NCBI GenBank assembly: GCA_032718475.1
Contig: JAUCBJ010002728.1
Location: forward strand, 1-37,651
Direction of reading: 5' to 3'
DNA length: 37,651 bases
Source of the DNA: Nemertoderma westbladi
Taxonomy: Eukaryota > Xenacoelomorpha > Nemertodermatida > Nemertodermatidae
Shown here: in pieces, positions 1 to 13,759 of the stretch
Layout: each line of letters opens with the position of its first letter
How positions within the stretch are numbered: the first letter of the stretch is position 1
Notes under the pieces: model-generated
Database searches by the model: none
Told to the model about the DNA's origin: nothing
The model's input: only the letters and a program-made list of their open reading frames with translations
Position numbers and translations under genes: made by a program

Positions 1-3000
1 TACAGACGCGTAGTTCTTCTCTACTGCAGTAAATTGGTTACTTACATTACAGACGCGTAGTTCTTCTCTACTGCAGTAAATTGGTTACTTACATTACAGA
101 CGCGTAGTTCTTCTCTAGTGCAGTAAATTGGTTACTTACATTACAGACGCGTAGTTCTTCTCTACTGCAGTAAATTGGTTACTTACATTACAGACGCGTA
201 GTTCTTCTCTACTGCAGTAAATTGGTTACTTACATTACAGACGCGTAGTTCTTCTCTACTGCAGTAAATTGGTTACTTACATTACAGACGCGTAGTTCTT
301 CTCTAGTGCAGTAAATTGGTTACTTACATTACAGACGCGTAGTTCTTCTCTACTGCAGTAAATTGGTTACTTACATTACAGACGCGTAGTTCTTCTCTAC
401 TGCAGTAAATTGGTTACTTACATTACAGACGCGTAGTTCTTCTCTACTGCAGTAAATTGGTTACTTACATTACAGACGCGTAGTTCTTCTCTAGTGCAGT
501 AAATTGGTTACTTACATTACAGACGCGTAGTTCTTCTCTAGTGCAGTAAATTGGTTACTTACATTACAGACGCGTAGTTCTTCTCTACTGCAGTAAATTG
601 GTTACTTACATTACAGACGCGTAGTTCTTCTCTACTGCAGTAAATTGGTTACTTACATTACAGACGCGTAGTTCTTCTCTAGTGCAGTAAATTGGTTACT
701 TACATTACAGACGCGTAGTTCTTCTCTACTGCAGTAAATTGGTTACTTACATTACAGACGCGTAGTTCTTCTCTAGTGCAGTAAATTGGTTACTTACATT
801 ACAGACGCGTAGTTCTTCTCTAGTGCAGTAAATTGGTTACTTACATTACAGACGCGTAGTTCTTCTCTAGTGCAGTAAATTGGTTACTTACATTACAGAC
901 GCGTAGTTCTTCTCTAGTGCAGTAAATTGGTTACTTACATTACAGACGCGTAGTTCTTCTCTACTGCAGTAAATTGGTTACTTACATTACAGACGCGTAG
1001 TTCTTCTCTACTGCAGTAAATTGGTTACTTACATTACAGACGCGTAGTTCTTCTCTAGTGCAGTAAATTGGTTACTTACATTACAGACGCGTAGTTCTTC
1101 TCTAGTGCAGTAAATTGGTTACTTACATTACAGACGCGTAGTTCTTCTCTACTGCAGTAAATTGGTTACTTACATTACAGACGCGTAGTTCTTCTCTACT
1201 GCAGTAAATTGGTTACTTACATTACAGACGCGTAGTTCTTCTCTACTGCAGTAAATTGGTTACTTACATTACAGACGCGTAGTTCTTCTCTAGTGCAGTA
1301 AATTGGTTACTTACATTACAGACGCGTAGTTCTTCTCTAGTGTAGTAAATTGGTTACTTACATTACAGACGCGTAGTTCTTCTCTACTGCAGTAAATTGG
1401 TTACTTACATTACAGACGCGTAGTTCTTCTCTACTGCAGTAAATTGGTTACTTACATTACAGACGCGTAGTTCTTCTCTAGTGCAGTAAATTGGTTACTT
1501 ACATTACAGACGCGTAGTTCTTCTCTACTGCAGTAAATTGGTTACTTACATTACAGACGCGTAGTTCTTCTCTACTGCAGTAAATTGGTTACTTACATTA
1601 CAGACGCGTAGTTCTTCTCTACTGCAGTAAATTGGTTACTTACATTACAGACGCGTAGTTCTTCTCTACTGCAGTAAATTGGTTACTTACATTACAGACG
1701 CGTAGTTCTTCTCTAGTGCAGTAAATTGGTTACTTACATTACAGACGCGTAGTTCTTCTCTACTGCAGTAAATTGGTTACTTACATTACAGACGCGTAGT
1801 TCTTCTCTAGTGCAGTAAATTGGTTACTTACATTACAGACGCGTAGTTCTTCTCTACTGCAGTAAATTGGTTACTTACATTACAGACGCGTAGTTCTTCT
1901 CTACTGCAGTAAATTGGTTACTTACATTACAGACGCGTAGTTCTTCTCTACTGCAGTAAATTGGTTACTTACATTACAGACGCGTAGTTCTTCTCTACTG
2001 CAGTAAATTGGTTACTTACATTACAGACGCGTAGTTCTTCTCTAGTGCAGTAAATTGGTTACTTACATTACAGACGCGTAGTTCTTCTCTACTGCAGTAA
2101 ATTGGTTACTTACATTACAGACGCGTAGTTCTTCTCTACTGCAGTAAATTGGTTACTTACATTACAGACGCGTAGTTCTTCTCTACTGCAGTAAATTGGT
2201 TACTTACATTACAGACGCGTAGTTCTTCTCTACTGCAGTAAATTGGTTACTTACATTACAGACGCGTAGTTCTTCTCTACTGCAGTAAATTGGTTACTTA
2301 CATTACAGACGCGTAGTTCTTCTCTACTGCAGTAAATTGGTTACTTACATTACAGACGCGTAGTTCTTCTCTACTGCAGTAAATTGGTTACTTACATTAC
2401 AGACGCGTAGTTCTTCTCTACTGCAGTAAATTGGTTACTTACATTACAGACGCGTAGTTCTTCTCTACTGCAGTAAATTGGTTACTTACATTACAGACGC
2501 GTAGTTCTTCTCTACTGCAGTAAATTGGTTACTTACATTACAGACGCGTAGTTCTTCTCTAGTGTAGTAAATTGGTTACTTACATTACAGACGCGTAGTT
2601 CTTCTCTACTGCAGTAAATTGGTTACTTACATTACAGACGCGTAGTTCTTCTCTACTGCAGTAAATTGGTTACTTACATTACAGACGCGTAGTTCTTCTC
2701 TACTGCAGTAAATTGGTTACTTACATTACAGACGCGTAGTTCTTCTCTACTGCAGTAAATTGGTTACTTACATTACAGACGCGTAGTTCTTCTCTAGTGC
2801 AGTAAATTGGTTACTTACATTACAGACGCGTAGTTCTTCTCTACTGCAGTAAATTGGTTACTTACATTACAGACGCGTAGTTCTTCTCTACTGCAGTAAA
2901 TTGGTTACTTACATTACAGACGCGTAGTTCTTCTCTAGTGCAGTAAATTGGTTACTTACATTACAGACGCGTAGTTCTTCTCTAGTGCAGTAAATTGGTT

Positions 3001-6000
3001 ACTTACATTACAGACGCGTAGTTCTTCTCTAGTGCAGTAAATTGGTTACTTACATTACAGACGCGTAGTTCTTCTCTAGTGCAGTAAATTGGTTACTTAC
3101 ATTACAGACGCGTAGTTCTTCTCTAGTGCAGTAAATTGGTTACTTACATTACAGACGCGTAGTTCTTCTCTAGTGCAGTAAATTGGTTACTTACATTACA
3201 GACGCGTAGTTCTTCTCTAGTGCAGTAAATTGGTTACTTACATTACAGACGCGTAGTTCTTCTCTAGTGCAGTAAATTGGTTACTTACATTACAGACGCG
3301 TAGTTCTTCTCTACTGCAGTAAATTGGTTACTTACATTACAGACGCGTAGTTCTTCTCTACTGCAGTAAATTGGTTACTTACATTACAGACGCGTAGTTC
3401 TTCTCTACTGCAGTAAATTGGTTACTTACATTACAGACGCGTAGTTCTTCTCTACTGCAGTAAATTGGTTACTTACATTACAGACGCGTAGTTCTTCTCT
3501 ACTGCAGTAAATTGGTTACTTACATTACAGACGCGTAGTTCTTCTCTACTGCAGTAAATTGGTTACTTACATTACAGACGCGTAGTTCTTCTCTAGTGCA
3601 GTAAATTGGTTACTTACATTACAGACGCGTAGTTCTTCTCTACTGCAGTAAATTGGTTACTTACATTACAGACGCGTAGTTCTTCTCTAGTGTAGTAAAT
3701 TGGTTACTTACATTACAGACGCGTAGTTCTTCTCTACTGCAGTAAATTGGTTACTTACATTACAGACGCGTAGTTCTTCTCTACTGCAGTAAATTGGTTA
3801 CTTACATTACAGACGCGTAGTTCTTCTCTACTGCAGTAAATTGGTTACTTACATTACAGACGCGTAGTTCTTCTCTACTGCAGTAAATTGGTTACTTACA
3901 TTACAGACGCGTAGTTCTTCTCTACTGCAGTAAATTGGTTACTTACATTACAGACGCGTAGTTCTTCTCTACTGCAGTAAATTGGTTACTTACATTACAG
4001 ACGCGTAGTTCTTCTCTACTGCAGTAAATTGGTTACTTACATTACAGACGCGTAGTTCTTCTCTACTGCAGTAAATTGGTTACTTACATTACAGACGCGT
4101 AGTTCTTCTCTACTGCAGTAAATTGGTTACTTACATTACAGACGCGTAGTTCTTCTCTACTGCAGTAAATTGGTTACTTACATTACAGACGCGTAGTTCT
4201 TCTCTAGTGCAGTAAATTGGTTACTTACATTACAGACGCGTAGTTCTTCTCTACTGCAGTAAATTGGTTACTTACATTACAGACGCGTAGTTCTTCTCTA
4301 GTGCAGTAAATTGGTTACTTACATTACAGACGCGTAGTTCTTCTCTACTGCAGTAAATTGGTTACTTACATTACAGACGCGTAGTTCTTCTCTACTGTAG
4401 TAAATTGGTTACTTACATTACAGACGCGTAGTTCTTCTCTAGTGCAGTAAATTGGTTACTTACATTACAGACGCGTAGTTCTTCTCTAGTGTAGTAAATT
4501 GGTTACTTACATTACAGACGCGTAGTTCTTCTCTACTGCAGTAAATTGGTTACTTACATTACAGACGCGTAGTTCTTCTCTACTGCAGTAAATTGGTTAC
4601 TTACATTACAGACGCGTAGTTCTTCTCTACTGCAGTAAATTGGTTACTTACATTACAGACGCGTAGTTCTTCTCTACTGCAGTAAATTGGTTACTTACAT
4701 TACAGACGCGTAGTTCTTCTCTACTGTAGTAAATTGGTTACTTACATTACAGACGCGTAGTTCTTCTCTACTGCAGTAAATTGGTTACTTACATTACAGA
4801 CGCGTAGTTCTTCTCTAGTGTAGTAAATTGGTTACTTACATTACAGACGCGTAGTTCTTCTCTACTGCAGTAAATTGGTTACTTACATTACAGACGCGTA
4901 GTTCTTCTCTACTGCAGTAAATTGGTTACTTACATTACAGACGCGTAGTTCTTCTCTACTGCAGTAAATTGGTTACTTACATTACAGACGCGTAGTTCTT
5001 CTCTAGTGCAGTAAATTGGTTACTTACATTACAGACGCGTAGTTCTTCTCTACTGCAGTAAATTGGTTACTTACATTACAGACGCGTAGTTCTTCTCTAC
5101 TGCAGTAAATTGGTTACTTACATTACAGACGCGTAGTTCTTCTCTAGTGTAGTAAATTGGTTACTTACATTACAGACGCGTAGTTCTTCTCTACTGCAGT
5201 AAATTGGTTACTTACATTACAGACGCGTAGTTCTTCTCTAGTGCAGTAAATTGGTTACTTACATTACAGACGCGTAGTTCTTCTCTACTGCAGTAAATTG
5301 GTTACTTACATTACAGACGCGTAGTTCTTCTCTACTGCAGTAAATTGGTTACTTACATTACAGACGCGTAGTTCTTCTCTACTGCAGTAAATTGGTTACT
5401 TACATTACAGACGCGTAGTTCTTCTCTACTGCAGTAAATTGGTTACTTACATTACAGACGCGTAGTTCTTCTCTACTGCAGTAAATTGGTTACTTACATT
5501 ACAGACGCGTAGTTCTTCTCTACTGTAGTAAATTGGTTACTTACATTACAGACGCGTAGTTCTTCTCTACTGCAGTAAATTGGTTACTTACATTACAGAC
5601 GCGTAGTTCTTCTCTAGTGTAGTAAATTGGTTACTTACATTACAGACGCGTAGTTCTTCTCTAGTGCAGTAAATTGGTTACTTACATTACAGACGCGTAG
5701 TTCTTCTCTAGTGTAGTAAATTGGTTACTTACATTACAGACGCGTAGTTCTTCTCTAGTGCAGTAAATTGGTTACTTACATTACAGACGCGTAGTTCTTC
5801 TCTAGTGCAGTAAATTGGTTACTTACATTACAGACGCGTAGTTCTTCTCTAGTGTAGTAAATTGGTTACTTACATTACAGACGCGTAGTTCTTCTCTAGT
5901 GCAGTAAATTGGTTACTTACATTACAGACGCGTAGTTCTTCTCTAGTGCAGTAAATTGGTTACTTACATTACAGACGCGTAGTTCTTCTCTAGTGTAGTA

Positions 6001-9000
6001 AATTGGTTACTTACATTACAGACGCGTAGTTCTTCTCTACTGCAGTAAATTGGTTACTTACATTACAGACGCGTAGTTCTTCTCTACTGCAGTAAATTGG
6101 TTACTTACATTACAGACGCGTAGTTCTTCTCTACTGCAGTAAATTGGTTACTTACATTACAGACGCGTAGTTCTTCTCTAGTGCAGTAAATTGGTTACTT
6201 ACATTACAGACGCGTAGTTCTTCTCTACTGTAGTAAATTGGTTACTTACATTACAGACGCGTAGTTCTTCTCTAGTGTAGTAAATTGGTTACTTACATTA
6301 CAGACGCGTAGTTCTTCTCTACTGCAGTAAATTGGTTACTTACATTACAGACGCGTAGTTCTTCTCTACTGTAGTAAATTGGTTACTTACATTACAGACG
6401 CGTAGTTCTTCTCTAGTGTAGTAAATTGGTTACTTACATTACAGACGCGTAGTTCTTCTCTACTGCAGTAAATTGGTTACTTACATTACAGACGCGTAGT
6501 TCTTCTCTAGTGTAGTAAATTGGTTACTTACATTACAGACGCGTAGTTCTTCTCTAGTGCAGTAAATTGGTTACTTACATTACAGACGCGTAGTTCTTCT
6601 CTAGTGTAGTAAATTGGTTACTTACATTACAGACGCGTAGTTCTTCTCTACTGCAGTAAATTGGTTACTTACATTACAGACGCGTAGTTCTTCTCTACTG
6701 CAGTAAATTGGTTACTTACATTACAGACGCGTAGTTCTTCTCTACTGCAGTAAATTGGTTACTTACATTACAGACGCGTAGTTCTTCTCTAGTGTAGTAA
6801 ATTGGTTACTTACATTACAGACGCGTAGTTCTTCTCTACTGCAGTAAATTGGTTACTTACATTACAGACGCGTAGTTCTTCTCTACTGCAGTAAATTGGT
6901 TACTTACATTACAGACGCGTAGTTCTTCTCTACTGCAGTAAATTGGTTACTTACATTACAGACGCGTAGTTCTTCTCTACTGTAGTAAATTGGTTACTTA
7001 CATTACAGACGCGTAGTTCTTCTCTACTGCAGTAAATTGGTTACTTACATTACAGACGCGTAGTTCTTCTCTAGTGCAGTAAATTGGTTACTTACATTAC
7101 AGACGCGTAGTTCTTCTCTAGTGCAGTAAATTGGTTACTTACATTACAGACGCGTAGTTCTTCTCTAGTGTAGTAAATTGGTTACTTACATTACAGACGC
7201 GTAGTTCTTCTCTAGTGCAGTAAATTGGTTACTTACATTACAGACGCGTAGTTCTTCTCTAGTGCAGTAAATTGGTTACTTACATTACAGACGCGTAGTT
7301 CTTCTCTAGTGTAGTAAATTGGTTACTTACATTACAGACGCGTAGTTCTTCTCTAGTGCAGTAAATTGGTTACTTACATTACAGACGCGTAGTTCTTCTC
7401 TAGTGCAGTAAATTGGTTACTTACATTACAGACGCGTAGTTCTTCTCTAGTGTAGTAAATTGGTTACTTACATTACAGACGCGTAGTTCTTCTCTCACTG
7501 CAGTAAATTGGTTACTTACATTACAGACGCGTAGTTCTTCTCTACTGCAGTAAATTGGTTACTTACATTACAGACGCGTAGTTCTTCTCTACTGCAGTAA
7601 ATTGGTTACTTACATTACAGACGCGTAGTTCTTCTCTAGTGTAGTAAATTGGTTACTTACATTACAGACGCGTAGTTCTTCTCTACTGTAGTAAATTGGT
7701 TACTTACATTACAGACGCGTAGTTCTTCTCTAGTGTAGTAAATTGGTTACTTACATTACAGACGCGTAGTTCTTCTCTACTGCAGTAAATTGGTTACTTA
7801 CATTACAGACGCGTAGTTCTTCTCTACTGTAGTAAATTGGTTACTTACATTACAGACGCGTAGTTCTTCTCTAGTTTAGTAAATTGGTTACTTACATTAC
7901 AGACGCGTAGTTCTTCTCTACTGCAGTAAATTGGTTACTTACATTACAGACGCGTAGTTCTTCTCTAGTGTAGTAAATTGGTTACTTACATTACAGACGC
8001 GTAGTTCTTCTCTAGTGCAGTAAATTGGTTACTTACATTACAGACGCGTAGTTCTCAGTAGTGTAGTAAATTGGTTACTTACATTACAGACGCGTAGTTC
8101 TTCTCTACTGCAGTAAATTGGTTACTTACATTACAGACGCGTAGTTCTTCTCTAGTGTAGTAAATTGGTTACTTACATTACAGACGCGTAGTTCTTCTCT
8201 ACTGCAGTAAATTGGTTACTTACATTACAGACGCGTAGTTCTTCTCTACTGCAGTAAATTGGTTACTTACATTACAGACGCGTAGTTCTTCTCTAGTGTA
8301 GTAAATTGGTTACTTACATTACAGACGCGTAGTTCTTCTCTACTGCAGTAAATTGGTTACTTACATTACAGACGCGTAGTTCTTCTCTAGTGTAGTAAAT
8401 TGGTTACTTACATTACAGACGCGTAGTTCTTCTCTACTGCAGTAAATTGGTTACTTACATTACAGACGCGTAGTTCTTCTCTAGTGCAGTAAATTGGTTA
8501 CTTACATTACAGACGCGTAGTTCTTCTCTACTGCAGTAAATTGGTTACTTACATTACAGACGCGTAGTTCTTCTCTACTGTAGTAAATTGGTTACTTACA
8601 TTACAGACGCGTAGTTCTTCTCTACTGCAGTAAATTGGTTACTTACATTACAGACGCGTAGTTCTTCTCTACTGCAGTAAATTGGTTACTTACATTACAG
8701 ACGCGTAGTTCTTCTCTACTGTAGTAAATTGGTTACTTACATTACAGACGCGTAGTTCCCTCTAGTGTAGTAAATTGGTTACTTACATTACAGACGCGTA
8801 GTTCCCTCTAGTGTAGTAAATTGGTTACTTACATTACAGACGCGTAGTTCTTCTCTACTGCAGTAAATTGGTTACTTACATTACAGACGCGTAGTTCTTC
8901 TCTACTGTAGTAAATTGGTTACTTACATTACAGACGCGTAGTTCTTCTCTACTGCAGTAAATTGGTTACTTACATTACAGACGCGTAGTTCTTCTCTACT

Positions 9001-11459
9001 GCAGTAAATTGGTTACTTACATTACAGACGCGTAGTTCTTCTCTACTGTAGTAAATTGGTTACTTACATTACAGACGCGTAGTTCCCTCTAGTGTAGTAA
9101 ATTGGTTACTTACATTACAGACGCGTAGTTCCCTCTAGTGTAGTAAATTGGTTACTTACATTACAGACGCGTAGTTCTCCTCTAGTGTAGTAAATTGGTT
9201 ACTTACATTACAGACGCGTAGTTCTTCTCTACTGTAGTAAATTGGTTACTTACATTACAGACGCGTAGTTCCTCTCTAGTGTAGTAAATTGGTTACTTAC
9301 ATTACAGACGCGTAGTTCTCCTCTAGTGTAGTAAATTGGTTACTTACATTACAGACGCGTAGTTCTCCTCTAGTGTAGTAAATTGGTTACTTACATTACA
9401 GACGCGTAGTTCTTCTCTACTGTAGTAAATTGGTTACTTACATTACAGACGCGTAGTTCCCTCTAGTGTAGTAAATTGGTTACTTACATTACAGACGCGT
9501 AGTTCCCTCTAGTGTAGTAAATTGGTTACTTACATTACAGACGCGTAGTTCCTCTCTAGTGCAGTAAATTGGTTACTTACATTACAGACGCGTAGTTCTT
9601 CTCTACTGCAGTAAATTGGTTACTTACATTACAGACGCGTAGTTCTTCTCTACTGTAGTAAATTGGTTACTTACATTACAGACGCGTAGTTCTCCTCTAG
9701 TGTAGTAAATTGGTTACTTACATTACAGACGCGTAGTTCTTCTCTACTGTAGTAAATTGGTTACTTACATTACAGACGCGTAGTTCTTCTCTAGTGTAGT
9801 AAATTGGTTACTTACATTACAGACGCGTAGTTCTTCTCTACTGTAGTAAATTGGTTACTTACATTACAGACGCGTAGTTCCCTCTAGTGTAGTAAATTGG
9901 TTACTTACATTACAGACGCGTAGTTCTCCTCTAGTGTAGTAAATTGGTTACTTACATTACAGACGCGTAGTTCTTCTCTACTGCAGTAAATTGGTTACTT
10001 ACATTACAGACGCGTAGTTCTTCTCTACTGCAGTAAATTGGTTACTTACATTACAGACGCGTAGTTCTTCTCTACTGCAGTAAATTGGTTACTTACATTA
10101 CAGACGCGTAGTTCTTCTCTACTGCAGTAAATTGGTTACTTACATTACAGACGCGTAGTTCTTCTCTACTGCAGTAAATTGGTTACTTACATTACAGACG
10201 CGTAGTTCTTCTCTACTGCAGTAAATTGGTTACTTACATTACAGACGCGTAGTTCCCTCTAGTGTAGTAAATTGGTTACTTACATTACAGACGCGTAGTT
10301 CCCTCTAGTGTAGTAAATTGGTTACTTACATTACAGACGCGTAGTTCTTCTCTACTGCAGTAAATTGGTTACTTACATTACAGACGCGTAGTTCCCTCTA
10401 GTGTAGTAAATTGGTTACTTACATTACAGACGCGTAGTTCCCTCTAGTGTAGTAAATTGGTTACTTACATTACAGACGCGTAGTTCACAGGAGTGTAGTA
10501 AATTGGTTACTTACATTACAGACGCGTAGTTCCCTCTAGTGTAGTAAATTGGTTACTTACATTACAGACGCGTAGTTCTTCTCTACTGCAGTAAATTGGT
10601 TACTTACATTACAGACGCGTAGTTCTTCTCTACTGCAGTAAATTGGTTACTTACATTACAGACGCGTAGTTCTTCTCTACTGCAGTAAATTGGTTCCTTA
10701 CATTACAGACGCGTAGTTCTTCTCTACTGCAGTAAATTGGTTACTTACATTACAGACGCGTAGTTCTTCTCTACTGTAGTAAATTGGTTACTTACATTAC
10801 AGACGCGTAGTTCTTCTCTACTGCAGTAAATTGGTTACTTACATTACAGACGCGTAGTTCTTCTCTACTGCAGTAAATTGGTTACTTACATTACAGACGC
10901 GTAGTTCTTCTCTAGTTTAGTAAATTGGTTACTTACATTACAGACGCGTAGTTCTTCTCTACCTGCAGTAAATTGGTTACTTACATTACAGACGCGTAGT
11001 TCTTCTCTACTGCAGTAAATTGGTTACTTACATTACAGACGCGTAGTTCTTCTCTACTGCAGTAAATTGGTTACTTACATTACAGACGCGTAGTTCTTCT
11101 CTAGTGTAGTAAATTGGTTACTTACATTACAGACGCGTAGTTCTTCTCTACTGCAGTAAATTGGTTACTTACATTACAGACGCGTAGTTCTTCTCTACTG
11201 TAGTAAATTGGTTACTTACATTACAGACGCGTAGTTCTTCTCTACTGCAGTAAATTGGTTACTTACATTACAGACGCGTAGTTCACAGGAGTGCAGTAAA
11301 TTGGTTACTTACATTACAGACGCGTAGTTCTTCTCTACTGCAGTAAATTGGTTACTTACATTACAGACGCGTAGTTCCCTCTACTGCAGTAAATTGGTTA
11401 CTTACATTACAGACGCGTAGTTCTTCTCTACTGCAGTAAATTGGTTACTTACATTACAG

Positions 11460-12860
11460 ACGCGTAGTTATTCCCTCTAGTGTAGTAAATTGGTTACTTA
11501 CATTACAGACGCGTAGTTCCCTCTAGTGTAGTAAATTGGTTACTTACATTACAGACGCGTAGTTATTCCCTCTAGTGTAGTAAATTGGTTACTTACATTA
11601 CAGACGCGTAGTTATTCCCTCTAGTGTAGTAAATTGGTTACTTACATTACAGACGCGTAGTTCTTCTCTACTGCAGTAAATTGGTTACTTACATTACAGA
11701 CGCGTAGTTATTCCCTCTAGTGTAGTAAATTGGTTACTTACATTACAGACGCGTAGTTCTTCTCTACTGCAGTAAATTGGTTACTTACATTACAGACGCG
11801 TAGTTCTTCTCTAGTTTAGTAAATTGGTTACTTACATTACAGACGCGTAGTTCTTCTCTAGTTTAGTAAATTGGTTACTTACATTACAGACGCGTAGTTC
11901 TTCTCTAGTGTAGTAAATTGGTTACTTACATTACAGACGCGTAGTTATTCCCTCTAGTGTAGTAAATTGGTTACTTACATTACAGACGCGTAGTTATTCC
12001 CTCTAGTGTAGTAAATTGGTTACTTACATTACAGACGCGTAGTTCTTCTCTACTGCAGTAAATTGGTTACTTACATTACAGACGCGTAGTTATTCCCTCT
12101 AGTGTAGTAAATTGGTTACTTACATTACAGACGCGTAGTTCTTCTCTACTGCAGTAAATTGGTTACTTACATTACAGACGCGTAGTTCTTCTCTAGTTTA
12201 GTAAATTGGTTACTTACATTACAGACGCGTAGTTCTTCTCTAGTTTAGTAAATTGGTTACTTACATTACAGACGCGTAGTTCTTCTCTAGTTTAGTAAAT
12301 TGGTTACTTACATTACAGACGCGTAGTTCTTCTCTAGTGTAGTAAATTGGTTACTTACATTACAGACGCGTAGTTCTTCTCTACTGCAGTAAATTGGTTA
12401 CTTACATTACAGACGCGTAGTTCTTCTCTAGTTTAGTAAATTGGTTACTTACATTACAGACGCGTAGTTCTTCTCTAGTTTAGTAAATTGGTTACTTACA
12501 TTACAGACGCGTAGTTCTTCTCTAGTTTAGTAAATTGGTTACTTACATTACAGACGCGTAGTTCTTCTCTAGTGTAGTAAATTGGTTACTTACATTACAG
12601 ACGCGTAGTTATTCCCTCTAGTGTAGTAAATTGGTTACTTACATTACAGACGCGTAGTTATTCCCTCTAGTGTAGTAAATTGGTTACTTACATTACAGAC
12701 GCGTAGTTCTTCTCTACTGCAGTAAATTGGTTACTTACATTACAGACGCGTAGTTATTCCCTCTAGTGTAGTAAATTGGTTACTTACATTACAGACGCGT
12801 AGTTCTTCTCTACTGCAGTAAATTGGTTACTTACATTACAGACGCGTAGTTCTTCTCTAC
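11460..12860. repeat. Higher-order repeat zone in the 47-bp satellite
   Basis: Units of distinct type recur in a fixed order. Two TTATTCCCTC units (49 bp) are followed by a CTGCAG unit, another TTATTCCCTC unit, another CTGCAG unit, two or three CTAGTTTAG units and one CTAGTGTAG unit. The series starts near 11563, again near 11945 (382 bp later) and again near 12611. The middle repetition is enlarged by an extra CTGCAG/GTTTAG block. This shows that groups of about eight units have been duplicated together, not only single units. Confidence 0.75.
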
Positions 12861-13759
12861 TGTAGTAAATTGGTTACTTACATTACAGACGCGTAGTTCT
12901 TCTCTAGTGTAGTAAATTGGTTACTTACATTACAGACGCGTAGTTCTTCTCTAGTGCAGTAAATTGGTTACTTACATTACAGACGCGTAGTTCTTCTCTA
13001 CTGCAGTAAATTGGTTACTTACATTACAGACGCGTAGTTCTTCTCTACTGCAGTAAATTGGTTACTTACATTACAGACGCGTAGTTCTTCTCTACTGCAG
13101 TAAATTGGTTACTTACATTACAGACGCGTAGTTCTTCTCTACTGCAGTAAATTGGTTACTTACATTACAGACGCGTAGTTCTTCTCTACTGCAGTAAATT
13201 GGTTACTTACATTACAGACGCGTAGTTCTTCTCTACTGCAGTAAATTGGTTACTTACATTACAGACGCGTAGTTCTTCTCTACTGCAGTAAATTGGTTAC
13301 TTACATTACAGACGCGTAGTTCTTCTCTACTGCAGTAAATTGGTTACTTACATTACAGACGCGTAGTTCTTCTCTACTGCAGTAAATTGGTTACTTACAT
13401 TACAGACGCGTAGTTCTTCTCTACTGCAGTAAATTGGTTACTTACATTACAGACGCGTAGTTCTTCTCTACTGCAGTAAATTGGTTACTTACATTACAGA
13501 CGCGTAGTTCTTCTCTACTGCAGTAAATTGGTTACTTACATTACAGACGCGTAGTTATTCCTCTAGTGTAGTAAATTGGTTACTTACATTACAGACGCGT
13601 AGTTCTCTCTAGTGTAGTAAATTGGTTACTTACATTACAGACGCGTAGTTCTTCTCTACTGCAGTAAATTGGTTACTTACATTACAGACGCGTAGTTCTT
13701 CTCTACTGCAGTAAATTGGTTACTTACATTACAGACGCGTAGTTCTTCTCTAGTGCAGT

